DNA of 63,190 bases from Burkholderiales bacterium (GCA_020354665.1 CP070653.1:2199716-2262905), one strand, 5' to 3'; positions 50,193 through 61,454 are shown, numbered from the stretch's first letter. The notes: generated by a model from the letters alone, not told the origin. Program-made: numbers and translations.

Positions 50193-50690
50193 TCAGCGGT
50201 ACTTCGCGTCGGCCTCCCTTGCAGCGGCAATTTCCTTCTCGTAGCGGTCCCCGACCGCGAGCAGCATGTCCTTCGTGAAGTACAGGTCACCACGTTTCTC
50301 GCCGTGATACTCGAAGATGTGCGTCTCGACGATCGAGTCCACCGGGCAGCTCTCCTCGCAAAAACCGCAGAAGATGCACTTGGTGAGATCGATGTCGTAG
50401 CGGGTGGTGCGGCGCGTGCCGTCCTCGCGCTCGGCCGACTCGATCGTGATCGCCAGCGCCGGGCAGACGGACTCACACAGCTTGCACGCGATGCAGCGCT
50501 CTTCGCCGTTCTCGTAGCGACGCAGCGCGTGCAGGCCTCGAAAGCGCGGCGACAGCGGCGTTTTCTCCTCGGGATACTGCACCGTGATGGTCGGCGAAAG
50601 GAAATGACGTCCGGTGACCATCATGCCCTTGAAGAGCTCGCCGAGCATGAAGCTCGACAGCAGGCTCTTGATCGACGTTGCAACAGCCAT
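50193..50690 (-). CDS. nuoI: NADH-quinone oxidoreductase subunit I
   Basis: A 165-residue peripheral-arm subunit carrying two [4Fe-4S] clusters, with motifs [13 protein letters not shown] and [13 protein letters not shown], that passes electrons toward NuoB. 19 bp after nuoH. Confidence 0.98.
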   Translation of the reverse strand: MAVATSIKSLLSSFMLGELFKGMMVTGRHFLSPTITVQYPEEKTPLSPRFRGLHALRRYENGEERCIACKLCESVCPALAITIESAEREDGTRRTTRYDIDLTKCIFCGFCEESCPVDSIVETHIFEYHGEKRGDLYFTKDMLLAVGDRYEKEIAAAREADAKYR

Positions 50691-50709
50691 CTCGCTACCC
50701 TTTGCCAGC

Positions 50710-51774
50710 TCACTTCCAGACGTTGTAGGGCGACTGGATCCACGCGCCCACGACGACCAGCCAGATCAGGCTCACCGGGATGAACACCTTCCAGCCCAGG
50801 CGCATGATCTGGTCGTAGCGGAAGCGCGGAAACGTCGCGCGCACCCACAGGAACATGGTGACCACGCAGAAGACCTTCAGCGCCAGCCAGATCCAGCCAG
50901 GGATCCAGTTGAACAGCGCGCTGTCGATCGGCGGCAGCCAGCCGCCGAGGAACATCGTCACCGCCAGCGTCGAGACGAGGATCATGTTGGCGTATTCGGC
51001 AAGGAAGAACATCGCGAACGCCATGCCTGAATACTCGATCATGTGCCCGGCCACGATCTCGGACTCGCCCTCGACGACGTCGAACGGGTGGCGGTTGGTC
51101 TCGGCCAGGCCCGAGATGAAATAGACGAGAAAGATCGGCAGCAGCGACAGCCAGTTCCACGACAGGAAGTTCAACCCGATGTCGGCGAAGTACCCCTTGC
51201 CCTGTCCCAGCACGATCTGCGACATGTTCATGCTGCCGCTGACCATCAGCACGACGACCAGCGCAAAGCCCATCGCAATCTCGTAGCTGACCATCTGCGC
51301 CGAGGCGCGCAGCGCGCCGAGGAACGCGTACTTCGAGTTGCTGGCCCAGCCGGCAATGATCACGCCGTACACCTCCAGCGACGTGATCGCCATCACGTAG
51401 AGCAAGCCGGCATTGATGTTGGCCAACGCCACCTCGGGCCCGAACGGCACCACCGCCCAGGCCGCCAGCGCCGGCATGATCGTCATCACCGGGCCGAGAA
51501 AGAACAGTCCCTTGTTGGCCGCCGTCGGGACGATGATCTCCTTGAAGACCAGCTTCACCGCGTCGGCAATCGGCGTCAGCAACCCGGCCGGGCCGACGCG
51601 GTTGGGGCCGGGCCGGATCTGCGACCAGCCGATCGCCTTGCGCTCCCACAGCGTGAGGTAGGCGACGCAGCCCATCAGCGGCGCGACGAGGACCACGATC
51701 TTGATGAGCGCCCACACGGCGGGCCAGGCGCCGCCGAGCAGCGACGTGCCGTAGGCGTTGAAGGACTCGATCAT
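50710..51774 (-). CDS. nuoH: NADH-quinone oxidoreductase subunit H
   Basis: A 354-residue membrane subunit at the quinone site. Conserved: [20 protein letters not shown] near the start, [40 protein letters not shown] and [19 protein letters not shown]. 6 bp after nuoG. Confidence 0.98.
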   Translation of the reverse strand: MIESFNAYGTSLLGGAWPAVWALIKIVVLVAPLMGCVAYLTLWERKAIGWSQIRPGPNRVGPAGLLTPIADAVKLVFKEIIVPTAANKGLFFLGPVMTIMPALAAWAVVPFGPEVALANINAGLLYVMAITSLEVYGVIIAGWASNSKYAFLGALRASAQMVSYEIAMGFALVVVLMVSGSMNMSQIVLGQGKGYFADIGLNFLSWNWLSLLPIFLVYFISGLAETNRHPFDVVEGESEIVAGHMIEYSGMAFAMFFLAEYANMILVSTLAVTMFLGGWLPPIDSALFNWIPGWIWLALKVFCVVTMFLWVRATFPRFRYDQIMRLGWKVFIPVSLIWLVVVGAWIQSPYNVWK

Positions 51775-51780
51775 CGTTGG

Positions 51781-54108
51781 CTACGCTTTCTCAGCCGTCA
51801 GGTTGCCGTACATCGCGCCGAGCGCGGTGGTGTCGGCATGGCCGGCCGGCACCCGCAACGTCGTCGGCGCGAGCGTCGGATCGTGACGCGCCGGCAGCAC
51901 GACACTGCGCCCGCCCTGCGTCAGGCGAATGCGGTCATCGGGCTGCAGGCCCAGTTGCTGCCAGACGGTGGTCGGCACGCCCACTGCCGGTGGTCGCGCG
52001 TCGGCCGTGCGCTGCAACGACGGCGCGCGGCGGACCAGCGCATCGGCGGCGTAGATCGGCACGTCGGCCACGCGCTCGAGCCCGCCCGCAGCGGTTGCCG
52101 GCACGCTCGGCGTCACACCAGTCGCATTCGACAAGCGCGAGGAGATGCTTTGCGCGTCGCCCAGCGCCGCCGCCCGCACGGCCTCCGTCGAGTCGTACTC
52201 GAAACCGGGCAACTGCAGCAGGTTGCCGAGCACACGCAGCACCTTCCACGCCGGCCGCGCCTCGCCGAGCGGCTTGACGACGCCTTGGAAACTCTGCACG
52301 CGGCCTTCGGCGTTGACAAACGTGCCCGACGTCTCGGTAAACGGAGCGATCGGCAGCATCACGTGCGCGAATTCGACGTTGGCGTCGTTGAACGGCGTCA
52401 GCGCGACGACCAGGCTCGCCGACTCGAGCGTGGCACGCGCCGCCGCGCCATCGGCGGACTCGAGCACCGGCTCCGTGCCCAAAAGCAGGAAGGCCCTCAC
52501 CGGCGACGCTGCACCGACGCCGAGCATCGCTGCGGCGTCAAGCCCGTCGGCACGCGGTCGCGCGTCGACAAGCTGGGCCCCGTCCGTGTTGGCCGCTTCA
52601 CTCAGAAACCCGACGCTCGACCCGGTCTGCGCGCCGATCCAGTTCGCCAGCGCGAGCAGCTCGGCGGCTTGCGGGTGCGCGGCGGCCGCGTTGCCGAGCA
52701 GCAGCGCCTTGCGCTCGCCACCCCGCAGCGATTCGGCGATGGCCTGCGCAGCCGGTGATGCCTGCACCGGCACGGGCGATGCCACGTTGCTCAGCGCCGC
52801 CACCGCGGCCGCGATCTCAGCCAGCGCCTGAACCCAGCCGCTGGGCGGACGCACGAGGTGGTGAGCCACCGGCATCGCCCAGTCGTCCTGCAGCGCGTGC
52901 AGGCTCGACACCTCAGCGCCGCCGCGCGCCGCCTGTCGCAAGCGCGCCGCGAACAGCGGATGATCCTTGCGCAGGAACGACCCGATCACCAGCGCACGCT
53001 GCAGCGTCGACAGCGATGCGATCGACGTGCCGAGCCAGCGCACACCGCCGTCATGGCGGAAATCCGCATGCCGCAGCCGGTAGTCGATGTTGTCGCTGCC
53101 GAGCCCGCGCACGATCTGCCCGAGCAGGAACAGCTCTTCGACGGTGCCATGGTCGCTCGCCAGCGCACCGATCGCCGTTGGGCCATGGCTCGACCTGACC
53201 GCGGCCAGACCCTTGGCCACCGCATCCAGCGCGGTGTTCCAGTCGACCGCCCGCCACTGGCCGTCGTGCCTGACCATCGGGCGGGTCAGCCGCCGATCGG
53301 TGTTCAGCGCTTCGTAGCTGAAGCGGTCGCGGTCGGCCAGCCAGCACTCGTTGACGGCTTCGTTCTCGAAAGGCACCACGCGCAGCACCTGGTCGCGCTT
53401 GACCTGCACGATGAGGTTCGCGCCGGTGCTGTCGTGCGGGCTGACGCTCTTGCGCCGCGACAATTCCCACGTGCGCGCCGAGTAGCGGAACGGCTTGCTG
53501 GTCAGGGCCCCGACCGGGCACAGGTCGATCATGTTGCCCGACAGCTCGGAGTCGACCGTGCCGCCGGTGATGGTCGTGATCTCGGAGTGCTCGCCGCGGT
53601 GGATCATGCCCAGCTCCATCACGCCGGCAATCTCCTGGCCGAACCGCACGCAGCGCGTGCAGTGGATGCAGCGCGTCATCTCCTCCATCGAAATCAGCGG
53701 ACCGACGTCCTTGTGCAGGACGACGCGCTTCTCCTCGGCATAGCGCGAGGCGGAGCCGCCGTAGCCCACCGCGAGATCCTGCAGCTGGCACTCGCCGCCC
53801 TGGTCGCAGATCGGGCAGTCCAGCGGGTGGTTGATGAGCAGGAACTCCATCACCGCCTGCTGCGCCTTCACGGCCTTGTCGCTCTTGGTGCGCACGACCA
53901 TGCCGTTGGCCACCGGCGTCGCGCAGGCGGGCATCGGCTTGGGCGCCTTCTCGACCTCCACCAGGCACATGCGGCAGTTGGCCGCAATGCTGAGTTTCTT
54001 GTGGTAGCAGAAGTGCGGGATGTAGGTGCCGACGGCATCGGCGGCATGCATCACCGTGCTGCCCTCGGGGACGCTGACCTTCCTGCCGTCGATTTCGATT
54101 TCGATCAT
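51781..54108 (-). CDS. nuoG: NADH-quinone oxidoreductase subunit G
   Basis: A 775-residue peripheral-arm subunit. The N-terminus holds a [2Fe-2S] site (CYHKKLSIAANCRMC), then HPLDCPICDQGGEC with its histidine-ligated [4Fe-4S] cluster and CIHCTRCVRF with a second one; the molybdopterin-oxidoreductase-like fold follows. The ATG at 54108 (MIEIEIDGRKVSVPEGS) is the true start; the frame is open to 54375 inside nuoF. 16 bp after nuoF. Confidence 0.97.
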   Translation of the reverse strand: MIEIEIDGRKVSVPEGSTVMHAADAVGTYIPHFCYHKKLSIAANCRMCLVEVEKAPKPMPACATPVANGMVVRTKSDKAVKAQQAVMEFLLINHPLDCPICDQGGECQLQDLAVGYGGSASRYAEEKRVVLHKDVGPLISMEEMTRCIHCTRCVRFGQEIAGVMELGMIHRGEHSEITTITGGTVDSELSGNMIDLCPVGALTSKPFRYSARTWELSRRKSVSPHDSTGANLIVQVKRDQVLRVVPFENEAVNECWLADRDRFSYEALNTDRRLTRPMVRHDGQWRAVDWNTALDAVAKGLAAVRSSHGPTAIGALASDHGTVEELFLLGQIVRGLGSDNIDYRLRHADFRHDGGVRWLGTSIASLSTLQRALVIGSFLRKDHPLFAARLRQAARGGAEVSSLHALQDDWAMPVAHHLVRPPSGWVQALAEIAAAVAALSNVASPVPVQASPAAQAIAESLRGGERKALLLGNAAAAHPQAAELLALANWIGAQTGSSVGFLSEAANTDGAQLVDARPRADGLDAAAMLGVGAASPVRAFLLLGTEPVLESADGAAARATLESASLVVALTPFNDANVEFAHVMLPIAPFTETSGTFVNAEGRVQSFQGVVKPLGEARPAWKVLRVLGNLLQLPGFEYDSTEAVRAAALGDAQSISSRLSNATGVTPSVPATAAGGLERVADVPIYAADALVRRAPSLQRTADARPPAVGVPTTVWQQLGLQPDDRIRLTQGGRSVVLPARHDPTLAPTTLRVPAGHADTTALGAMYGNLTAEKA

Positions 54109-54124
54109 GTCGGCTGCCCTGCGG

Positions 54125-55474
54125 TCATGCGCGGGCCGGAACCCTGCAGGTCTTGTGTTCGATGTGGTGCACGAACTCGTCGCGGAAATGCTTGACCATG
54201 CCTCGCACCGGCATCGCCGCCGCGTCGCCAAGCGCACAGATCGTGCGGCCCATGATGTTCTCGGCCACCGAGTCGAGCAACGCGAGGTCGTCGGCACGGC
54301 CTTCGCCATGCTCGATGCGGTTGACAACCCGCCACAGCCAGCCCGTGCCTTCGCGGCACGGCGTGCACTGACCACACGACTCGTGGGTATAGAAATAGCA
54401 GAGCCGCAACAGGCTCGCGACCATGCAGCGCGTCTCGTCCATCACGATCACCGCGCCTGAGCCGAGCATCGAACCCGCGCTCGCGATGGAGTCGTAGTCC
54501 ATCGTGCAGTCCATCATGACCTTGCCCGGCAGCACCGGGGCCGACGATCCCCCCGGAATCACCGCCTTCAGCGCGCGCCCGCCGCGCACCCCGCCGGCCA
54601 GTTCGAGCAGCTTCGGGAACGGTGTGCCCATCGGCACCTCGTAGTTGCCCGGACGCTCGACGTCGCCGACCATCGAAAAGATCTTCGTGCCGCCGTTGTT
54701 GGGCAGGCCCACGTCCAGGTACGCCTGCCCACCGTGATTGATGATCCACGGCACCGCGGCAAAAGTCTCGGTGTTGTTGACCGTCGTCGGCCGGCCATAC
54801 AGCCCGTAGCTCGCCGGGAAGGGCGGCTTGTAGCGCGGCTGTCCCTTCTTGCCCTCGAGGGACTCGAGCAGCCCGGTCTCCTCGCCGCAGATGTAGGCGC
54901 CGAAGCCGTGGAACGCGTGCAGCTGGAAGCCGAACGACGTGCCGAGGATGTTGTCTCCGAGGTAGCCAGCGGCACGGGCCTCTTCGAGCGCCTCCTCGAA
55001 CCGCTCATAGAGCTCGAAGATCTCGCCGTGGATGTAGTTGTAGCCCACCTTCGACCCGGTGGCGTAGCCGGCGATGGCCATGCCCTCGATCACGATGTGC
55101 GGGTTGTAAGCCAGGATGTCGCGGTCCTTGCAGGTGCCCGGCTCGCCTTCATCGGAGTTGCAGACCATGTACTTCGGTCCCGCGTGCTGCCGCGGCATGA
55201 AGCTCCACTTCAGCCCGGTCGGAAAGCCCGCCCCGCCACGCCCGCGCAGCGCGCTGAGCTTGACCTCGGCGATAACCTGTTCGGGCGTCATGCCGGCCCC
55301 GCCGTTCACGCCCAGCACCTTGCGCAGCGCCTGGTAGCCACCCCGCGCGACATAGTCCGCCAGGCGCCAGTTCGCGCCGTTCAGCCCGGCATAGATCTGC
55401 GCGCCGATGTGCCTGCCGTGAAAGCAGGTCTGCTGACCCGTCGCCTGGAACCTGGACAAGTCGAGCATGCTCAT
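54125..55474 (-). CDS. nuoF: NADH-quinone oxidoreductase subunit F
   Basis: A 449-residue subunit that binds NADH and [55 protein letters not shown] and the [4Fe-4S] motif [15 protein letters not shown]. Its start overlaps the nuoE stop by four bases (ATGA). Confidence 0.98.
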   Translation of the reverse strand: MSMLDLSRFQATGQQTCFHGRHIGAQIYAGLNGANWRLADYVARGGYQALRKVLGVNGGAGMTPEQVIAEVKLSALRGRGGAGFPTGLKWSFMPRQHAGPKYMVCNSDEGEPGTCKDRDILAYNPHIVIEGMAIAGYATGSKVGYNYIHGEIFELYERFEEALEEARAAGYLGDNILGTSFGFQLHAFHGFGAYICGEETGLLESLEGKKGQPRYKPPFPASYGLYGRPTTVNNTETFAAVPWIINHGGQAYLDVGLPNNGGTKIFSMVGDVERPGNYEVPMGTPFPKLLELAGGVRGGRALKAVIPGGSSAPVLPGKVMMDCTMDYDSIASAGSMLGSGAVIVMDETRCMVASLLRLCYFYTHESCGQCTPCREGTGWLWRVVNRIEHGEGRADDLALLDSVAENIMGRTICALGDAAAMPVRGMVKHFRDEFVHHIEHKTCRVPARA

Positions 55475-55992
55475 CGCTTTGTCCGGAGCAGTTCAACCAG
55501 CTCGTCGAGCCGGTCGTTGCTCATGTAGCTGAGCATCTGGCGGTCGTTGACCAGCATCACCGGCGCATCCGCGCAGGCGCCCAGACACTCGCTTGGCTGC
55601 ACCGTGAACAGGCCGTCGCCGGTCGTGCCGTTGGGCTCGACGCCGAGCTTGCGGCACAGATGGTTCAGCGCCTTCTCGCCGTCGCGCAATTGGCACGGCA
55701 GATTGGTGCAGACATTCAGCTTGAACCGGCCGGCCGGCTGCTGGTTGTACATGTTGTAGAAGGTCGTCACCTCGCGCACCGCGATCGGCGGCATGCCCAG
55801 GTACTCGGCCACCGCGACCTCCGCCTCGGCCGAGACGTACCCCTGCTCGTGCTGCACGATCGCCAGGCACGCCATCACCGCCGACTGCCTCTGCTCGGCA
55901 GGAAACTTGGCGACCTCCTTGGCGAATTGCTGCAGCGTCGATGCCGAGAACGGCGCCGCGCGCGGCTGGGTTTTGTCAGGCTCTTTCATCAT
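55471..55992 (-). CDS. nuoE: NADH-quinone oxidoreductase subunit E
   Basis: A 173-residue [2Fe-2S] subunit; ligands lie in [14 protein letters not shown] and [16 protein letters not shown]. It begins ATGATG at 55992 and overlaps the nuoD stop by four bases. Confidence 0.97.
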   Translation of the reverse strand: MMKEPDKTQPRAAPFSASTLQQFAKEVAKFPAEQRQSAVMACLAIVQHEQGYVSAEAEVAVAEYLGMPPIAVREVTTFYNMYNQQPAGRFKLNVCTNLPCQLRDGEKALNHLCRKLGVEPNGTTGDGLFTVQPSECLGACADAPVMLVNDRQMLSYMSNDRLDELVELLRTKR

Positions 55993-57242
55993 CGATCGAC
56001 GTCGCCGAACACGAGGTCCATGGTGCCAATGATCGCCACCGCGTCGGCCAGCATGTGGCCGCGGCTCATCTCATTGAGCGCGGCCAGATGGGCGAACCCC
56101 GGCGCCCGCAGTTTCATCCGATAGGGCTTGTTGGCGCCGTCGCTGATCAGGTAGACGCCGAATTCGCCCTTCGGATGCTCGACCGCGGCATAGGCCTCGC
56201 CCTCCGGCACGTGGAACCCCTCGCTGAACAGCTTGAAATGGTGGATCAGTTCCTCCATGCTGGATTTCATCTGGAGCCGCGACGGCGGCGCGACCTTGTG
56301 GTTGTCGGTGATCACGGGGCCAGGGTTGTTGCGCAGCCAGTCGACGCACTGCTTCATGATGCGGTTCGACTGACGCAACTCCTCCACGCGCACCAGGTAA
56401 CGGTCGTAGGTGTCGCCGTTGGTGCCGATCGGAACGTCGAAATCGACGTTCGCATAGACGTCGTAAGGCTGCTTCTTGCGCAGGTCCCAGGCCACGCCGG
56501 AACCGCGCAGCATCGGGCCGGTGAAACCCAGGCTCAGCGCGCGCTCGGGCGAAACGACCCCGATGCCCACCGTGCGCTGCTTCCAGATGCGGTTGTCGGT
56601 CAGCAGGGTCTCGTAGTCGTCCACCTTCGCGGGGAAGCGGCGGCAGAAGTCGTCGATGTAGTCGAGCAACGAGCCCTGACGGTTCGCGTTCAGCGCCTTG
56701 ACCGTCTTCTCGTTCTTGATCCGGCTGACCCGGTATTGGGGCATCGAGTCCGGCAGGTCGCGATAGACGCCGCCCGGGCGGAAGTACGCTGCGTGCATGC
56801 GGGCGCCAGAGGCCGCCTCGTACATGTCGAACAGATCCTCGCGCTCGCGGAAGCAGTAGATGAGGATGTTCATCGCGCCGCAATCCAGGCCGTGCGCTCC
56901 GAGCCACAGCAGGTGGTTCAGCAGCCGCGTGATCTCGGCGTACAGCACGCGGATGTACTGGGCCCGGATCGGCACCTCGATGCCCAGCAGCTTCTCCACC
57001 GCGAGGCAGTACGCGTGCTCGTTGGCCATCATCGACATGTAGTCGAGGCGGTCCAGGTAGGGCAGCGCCTGGATGTAGGTCTTGGTCTCGGCGAGTTTCT
57101 CGGTTGCCCGATGCAGCAGGCCGATGTGCGGGTCGGCACGCTCGATCACCTCGCCATCGAGCTCCAGCACGAGGCGCAGCACGCCATGGGCCGCCGGATG
57201 CTGCGGCCCGAAGTTGAGCGTGTAGTTCTTGATTTCAGCCAT
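55989..57242 (-). CDS. nuoD: NADH-quinone oxidoreductase subunit D
   Basis: A 417-residue subunit homologous to NiFe-hydrogenase large chains, at the quinone pocket: [20 protein letters not shown] near the start, [16 protein letters not shown], and the C-terminal [20 protein letters not shown]. 2 bp after nuoC. Confidence 0.98.
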   Translation of the reverse strand: MAEIKNYTLNFGPQHPAAHGVLRLVLELDGEVIERADPHIGLLHRATEKLAETKTYIQALPYLDRLDYMSMMANEHAYCLAVEKLLGIEVPIRAQYIRVLYAEITRLLNHLLWLGAHGLDCGAMNILIYCFREREDLFDMYEAASGARMHAAYFRPGGVYRDLPDSMPQYRVSRIKNEKTVKALNANRQGSLLDYIDDFCRRFPAKVDDYETLLTDNRIWKQRTVGIGVVSPERALSLGFTGPMLRGSGVAWDLRKKQPYDVYANVDFDVPIGTNGDTYDRYLVRVEELRQSNRIMKQCVDWLRNNPGPVITDNHKVAPPSRLQMKSSMEELIHHFKLFSEGFHVPEGEAYAAVEHPKGEFGVYLISDGANKPYRMKLRAPGFAHLAALNEMSRGHMLADAVAIIGTMDLVFGDVDR

Positions 57243-57244
57243 CG

Positions 57245-57844
57245 TCAGTGCAGGCCGCCGAATTTTTCTTCGCGCACCACCCGCGGAGTGATGTCGCGCG
57301 GCTCGATCGTCACCGGCTGGTACACCACGCGGCCGCTCTCGGCGTCGTAGCGCATCTCGACGTAGCCCATCACCGGGAAATCCTTGCGCATCGGGTGGCC
57401 GATGAATCCGTAGTCGGTCAGGATGCGTCGCAGGTCAACGTGGCCGTCGAAAACAACGCCGTACAGGTCGAACGCCTCGCGCTCGAACCAGTTGGCCGAA
57501 GACCACAGCCCGGTCACTGATGCGACCAGAGGCACCCCGTCATCCGGAGCGAAGACCTTCACACGCACACGCCAGTTGTGCGTGATGCTGAGCAGGTGGA
57601 CGACGACACAGAAGCGCGGCCCCGACCAGGGCTGGTTCTTGTATTCGGAGTAGTCGACGCCGCACAAGTCGATCAGCTGCTCGAACCTGAGCGCGGGGTC
57701 GTCCCGCAACGTGGTCATCGTCGCCAGGTAGTCGGCAGCATCGACGGTCAGCGTGATTTCCCCGACTCGGCGCTCGAGCGAGCGCACGGCCGTGCCGCAG
57801 CGGCTCTGCAACGCCGCCTCAAGCGCGTCGAGCTTCTGAGTCAT
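57245..57844 (-). CDS. nuoC: NADH-quinone oxidoreductase subunit C
   Basis: A 199-residue 30-kDa-type subunit: [39 protein letters not shown] and the C-terminal [19 protein letters not shown]. It stands 103 bp after nuoB, the longest gap within the operon; nothing convincing was found in that gap. Confidence 0.97.
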   Translation of the reverse strand: MTQKLDALEAALQSRCGTAVRSLERRVGEITLTVDAADYLATMTTLRDDPALRFEQLIDLCGVDYSEYKNQPWSGPRFCVVVHLLSITHNWRVRVKVFAPDDGVPLVASVTGLWSSANWFEREAFDLYGVVFDGHVDLRRILTDYGFIGHPMRKDFPVMGYVEMRYDAESGRVVYQPVTIEPRDITPRVVREEKFGGLH

Positions 57845-57947
57845 GCGCCGCCCCGCCGCACCAACCGCTGCGCGGCGCTCGTCTGACTAACGCCGCGGCG
57901 CGTGACGCGTCCAGGCACCGAGGAAGGAGGTACGACCGACAACGTCT

Positions 57948-58427
57948 TCATGCCCTGGCGATCGTGTTCTCGCGCCGGATCTTGGTGTGCAGCTGCATGA
58001 TGCCGTACAGCAGCGCCTCAGCGGTCGGCGGGCAGCCGGGCACGTAGACATCGACCGGGACGATGCGGTCGCAGCCACGCACGACCGAATAGCTGTAGTG
58101 GTAGTAGCCGACCCCGTTGGCGCAAGAGCCCATGCTGATCAACCATTTCGGCTCCGCCATCTGGTCGTACACCTTGCGCATCGCCGGTGCCATCTTGTTG
58201 CACAGCGTACCGGCGACGATCATCAGATCGCTCTGCCGCGGGCTGGGCCGGAACAGCATGCCGAAGCGGTCGATGTCGTAGCGCGCCGCGCCGGCATGCA
58301 TCATCTCGACCGCGCAGCACGCCAGACCAAAGGTCATCGGCCAGAGTGAACCGGTCTTCGACCAGTTGATCAGCGTGTCGACCGAGGTCGTGACGAACCC
58401 TTCTCGCAGTACGCCTTCGATGCCCAT
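57948..58427 (-). CDS. nuoB: NADH-quinone oxidoreductase subunit B
   Basis: A 159-residue subunit with the terminal [4Fe-4S] cluster N2: [31 protein letters not shown] and [15 protein letters not shown]. 27 bp after nuoA. Confidence 0.98.
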   Translation of the reverse strand: MGIEGVLREGFVTTSVDTLINWSKTGSLWPMTFGLACCAVEMMHAGAARYDIDRFGMLFRPSPRQSDLMIVAGTLCNKMAPAMRKVYDQMAEPKWLISMGSCANGVGYYHYSYSVVRGCDRIVPVDVYVPGCPPTAEALLYGIMQLHTKIRRENTIARA

Positions 58428-58454
58428 CGTGTCACTCCGCAGCGCGCGCGCCCG

Positions 58455-58814
58455 TCACTCCCAATCCAATGCGCCCTTCTTCCATTCGTAGGCGAAGCCG
58501 ACCACCAGGATCGTCAGAAACACCATCATTGCCCAGAAGCCGACCGCTCCGATCTCGTGCAGCGCGACCGCCCACGGAAAGAGAAATGCGATCTCCAGGT
58601 CGAACAAAATGAACAGGATCGCGACGAGGTAATAGCGCACGTCGAACTTCATGCGTGCGTCCTCGAACGCCTCGAACCCGCATTCGTAGGGGCTGCTCTT
58701 CTCGCTGTTCGGTCGGTTGGGACCGAGGAGAAAGCCGATCACTTGCGGCGCAACCCCTACCCCTGCTCCCACCAAGATGAACAGGATCACGGGGAGGTAC
58801 TGTTCGACGTTCAT
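58455..58814 (-). CDS. nuoA: NADH-quinone oxidoreductase subunit A
   Basis: A 119-residue three-helix subunit and first gene of the complex I operon. Conserved: [20 protein letters not shown] and [14 protein letters not shown]. Start at ATG 58814 ([12 protein letters not shown]); the open frame to 58859 is not conserved. A strong hairpin lies in the leader. Confidence 0.96.
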   Translation of the reverse strand: MNVEQYLPVILFILVGAGVGVAPQVIGFLLGPNRPNSEKSSPYECGFEAFEDARMKFDVRYYLVAILFILFDLEIAFLFPWAVALHEIGAVGFWAMMVFLTILVVGFAYEWKKGALDWE

Positions 58815-58864
58815 GGTGGCCGGCAGATGTGTCGATGTTTTCTTGTCGTGATCCGGCAAACGCA

Positions 58865-58906
58865 GGGCGCGCTGAACGAAGCTCGGAAAGCTCGCTCAGA
58901 GCGCCC
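58865..58906 (-). promoter_or_regulatory. hairpin in the nuoA leader
   Basis: 58865-58875 (GGGCGCGCTGA) pairs 10 of 11 with 58896-58906 (TCAGAGCGCCC), with further weaker pairing inside. It is 50 bp before the nuoA ATG and follows the tRNA-Leu. It lacks a T-run, so it is more likely a leader or processing structure than a classic terminator. Confidence 0.4.
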
Positions 58907-58981
58907 CGTCTGCTCCCGACGCGGTGCCGGGACAGACCGCGAGAGGCCGGATCAGACCCTCACGACTCGCAGCGATAACCC

Positions 58982-59066
58982 TGGTGCCGACGGCGAGACT
59001 CGAACTCGCACAGCTTTCGCCACTACCCCCTCAAGATAGCGTGTCTACCAATTCCACCACGTCGGC
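58982..59066 (-). tRNA. tRNA-Leu (anticodon GAG)
   Basis: An 85-base class II tRNA with encoded CCA (58982-58984). Acceptor arm GCCGACG / CGTCGGC; anticodon stem CTATC / GGTAG with loop TTGAGGG, anticodon GAG, reading CUC and CUU. The T loop contains GTTCGAGTC. It stands between secG and nuoA, a common place for this tRNA in Burkholderiales. A possible -10 (TACACT) lies on the minus strand at 59123-59128. Confidence 0.97.
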
Positions 59067-59248
59067 GAGATTCGTCACCTTCGTCCAGCTCGCATGAGGT
59101 CTGGCTCGCCGAACCGCGGGGGAGTGTAAACCGAAATCACAGCGGTCCCGGCGAAGACATCTTTGCCTTCATGCTCGTCGCAACTGCGTTTGTTGACGCG
59201 ACTCAAGAATTCCCGAGATCGACGCCGATGTGCAAGACGTTGCGCCGA

Positions 59249-59662
59249 TCACTTGTTCGGTATCGCATCCGCGCCGGATGCCGCCGGGGCCGCCGCAGGC
59301 GCTGTCTCGGCCGCCGGTGCGCTCGCAACGCCGGGAAACTGCGCTGCAGCGCCCTGTTCGACGACCGGCTTGCTCGGCACCGGCTGGTCGAGCACGCTGC
59401 CGCCGGACGACGGTTCCCGCGAGCGGTCCCCCGACAGATAGCCCAGCGCCAGCGTGCAGACAAAGAAGATCGTGGCGCACGCAGCGGTCGAACGCGAAAG
59501 GAAGTTCGCACTGCCGGTTGCACCGAACAGGCTGCCGGAGGCCCCGCTGCCAAACGATGCGCCCATGTCCGCACCCTTGCCGTGCTGGATCAGCACGAGC
59601 CCGATCATCGCCAACGCGCTCAGCAGCTGGACCACGAGAACCAAAGTCAGGATCATCTGCAT
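59249..59662 (-). CDS. secG: preprotein translocase subunit SecG
   Basis: A 137-residue protein with two helices (MILTLVLVVQLLSALAMIGL, ACATIFFVCTLALGYLS) and the family loop VLIQHGKGADMGASFGSGAS. It helps the SecYEG channel in protein export. The C-terminal 50 residues are alanine- and proline-rich. Start at 59662; the upstream extension to 59740 is not conserved. It is 37 bp after tpiA. Confidence 0.95.
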   Translation of the reverse strand: MQMILTLVLVVQLLSALAMIGLVLIQHGKGADMGASFGSGASGSLFGATGSANFLSRSTAACATIFFVCTLALGYLSGDRSREPSSGGSVLDQPVPSKPVVEQGAAAQFPGVASAPAAETAPAAAPAASGADAIPNK

Positions 59663-59699
59663 CGACTGGACTCCGTAAATGTCTGATGCGCAGCCCGGC

Positions 59700-60467
59700 T
59701 CAGCGCGCAGCAGGCAGCGGCGCGTCGGCCGCGCGCGCAATGGCGACGAACTCGGCCGCTTTCAGCGACGCACCACCGACGAGCGCCCCATCGATATCGG
59801 GCTGCGCGAACAACGCAGCAGCGTTGTCGGGTTTGACGCTGCCGCCATACAGCAGCGTCATGTCGGCGGAGTGAGGCGTGGCCGCATGCAGTTGCGCGCG
59901 CACCAGCGCGTGCACCGCCTGCGCCTGCTCGGGCGTGGCCGTGCGGCCGGTGCCGATCGCCCACACCGGCTCGTAGGCAACGACGATCTCGCTGCAACAG
60001 TGCGTCAGCGTGTGGATGACCGCCGAGAGCTGGCGTTTGACGACCGCTTCGGTCTGACCCGCCTCTCGCTCGGCCAGCGTCTCGCCAACGCAGACGATCG
60101 GCGTGATGCCGCGCCCGAGCACGGCCTTGGCCTTGTCGGCCACCAGCTGGTCGCTCTCACCGTGGTACGCGCGCCGTTCGGAGTGACCGACGATCGCGTA
60201 GCGGCAGCCGAACTCCTTGAGCATGGTCGCCGAGACCTCGCCCGTGTAAGCGCCCTGCTCGTGCGCAGAGCAGTCCTGCGCCCCCCAGCGCACCGGCGTG
60301 CCGGCGAGCCGGACCGCCACCTCGGACAGATAGGGATACGGCACGCAGACCGCCACGTCGGCCGTGCATGGGCCGGCGCCGAGAATGCCCTCGAGCAACT
60401 CGGCGTTGGTCTGATGGCTGCCGTGCATCTTCCAGTTACCCACGATCAGCTTGCGTCTCATCGTCAT
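59700..60467 (-). CDS. tpiA: triosephosphate isomerase
   Basis: A 255-residue glycolytic enzyme interconverting dihydroxyacetone phosphate and glyceraldehyde-3-phosphate. Active site: Lys in VGNWKMHGS, His in AIVGHSERR and Glu in VVAYEPVWAIGTGRT. Start ATG 60467 or 60461 (MTMRRKL). It begins directly next to the quinone oxidoreductase stop. Confidence 0.97.
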   Translation of the reverse strand: MTMRRKLIVGNWKMHGSHQTNAELLEGILGAGPCTADVAVCVPYPYLSEVAVRLAGTPVRWGAQDCSAHEQGAYTGEVSATMLKEFGCRYAIVGHSERRAYHGESDQLVADKAKAVLGRGITPIVCVGETLAEREAGQTEAVVKRQLSAVIHTLTHCCSEIVVAYEPVWAIGTGRTATPEQAQAVHALVRAQLHAATPHSADMTLLYGGSVKPDNAAALFAQPDIDGALVGGASLKAAEFVAIARAADAPLPAAR

Positions 60468-61454
60468 CTACCAGGTCAGGATGATCTTGCCCACATGCGT
60501 GCCGGACTCCATCAGCGCGTGTGCCTCGGCCGCCTGCGCCCCCGGAAACGTCTTGAAGACGATCGGCTTGACGCGCCCGTCCTCGAGCAACGGCCACACG
60601 TGCTCGCGCAGTTGCCGCGCAATCGCTCCCTTGAATTCCACCGGTCGCGGCCGCAGCGTGGACCCCGTGATCGTCAGCCGTCGCCGCAACACCAGCCCGG
60701 CGTCGAAGCCGCTTTTCGTGCCCCCCTGCACGGCAATGATCGCGATGCGACCATCCTCCGCGAGGCAGGTCACCTCTCGCGCCACGTAGTCGCCGGCCAC
60801 CATGTCGAGCACGACGTCGACACCGCGCCCGTTGGTCAGCCGCAGTGCTTCGGCGGCGAAATCCTGCGCGCGGTAATCGATCGCATGATCGGCCCCGATT
60901 TCGCGGCACGCCTGGCATTTCGCGGCGCTGCCCGCGGTCGCCAGCACGGTAGCGCCCACTGCCTTGCCGAGCTGGATGGCGGTTACGCCGATGCCGCTGG
61001 TGCCGCCGTGCACCAGCAAGGTTTCGCCACGCTGCAGCCCGGCGCGCATGAAAACGTTGGACCAGACGGTGAAGAACGTCTCCGGCAGCGAAGCCGCCTG
61101 CACGTCTGTCCATCCGCGCGGCACCGGCAGGCACTGCGGCGCCGGCGCCGTGCACATCTCCGCGTAGCCCCCACCCGCGACCAGCGCGCAGACACGATCG
61201 CCCACACGCAAGCCTTGTGATGCCATTGCCACGCCATCGCCAGCGACGATCGTGCCCGCCACCTCCAGACCCGGCAGGTCCGACGCACCGGGTGGCGGCG
61301 GATAGAACCCCTTGCGCTGAAGGACGTCAGGACGATTGATGCCCGACGCGGTGACGCGAATCAGCACTTCACCGGCACCGGCGGTCGGCTCGGGACGCTG
61401 CGTCTCGCGCAGCACGTCGGGGGTGCCGGGTTGGCTGATCTCGATCGCACGCAT
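60468..61454 (-). CDS. NAD(P)H:quinone oxidoreductase (zinc-independent MDR/Qor family)
   Basis: A 328-residue medium-chain dehydrogenase/reductase. NADPH-binding HGGTSGIGVTAIQLGKAVGA and the substrate half with GINRPDVLQRKGFYPPPPGA are typical of the PIG3/Qor group that reduces quinones. Zinc ligands are absent. Start at ATG 61454; the frame reaches 61484, next to pnp. It stands between pnp and tpiA. Confidence 0.92.
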   Translation of the reverse strand: MRAIEISQPGTPDVLRETQRPEPTAGAGEVLIRVTASGINRPDVLQRKGFYPPPPGASDLPGLEVAGTIVAGDGVAMASQGLRVGDRVCALVAGGGYAEMCTAPAPQCLPVPRGWTDVQAASLPETFFTVWSNVFMRAGLQRGETLLVHGGTSGIGVTAIQLGKAVGATVLATAGSAAKCQACREIGADHAIDYRAQDFAAEALRLTNGRGVDVVLDMVAGDYVAREVTCLAEDGRIAIIAVQGGTKSGFDAGLVLRRRLTITGSTLRPRPVEFKGAIARQLREHVWPLLEDGRVKPIVFKTFPGAQAAEAHALMESGTHVGKIILTW

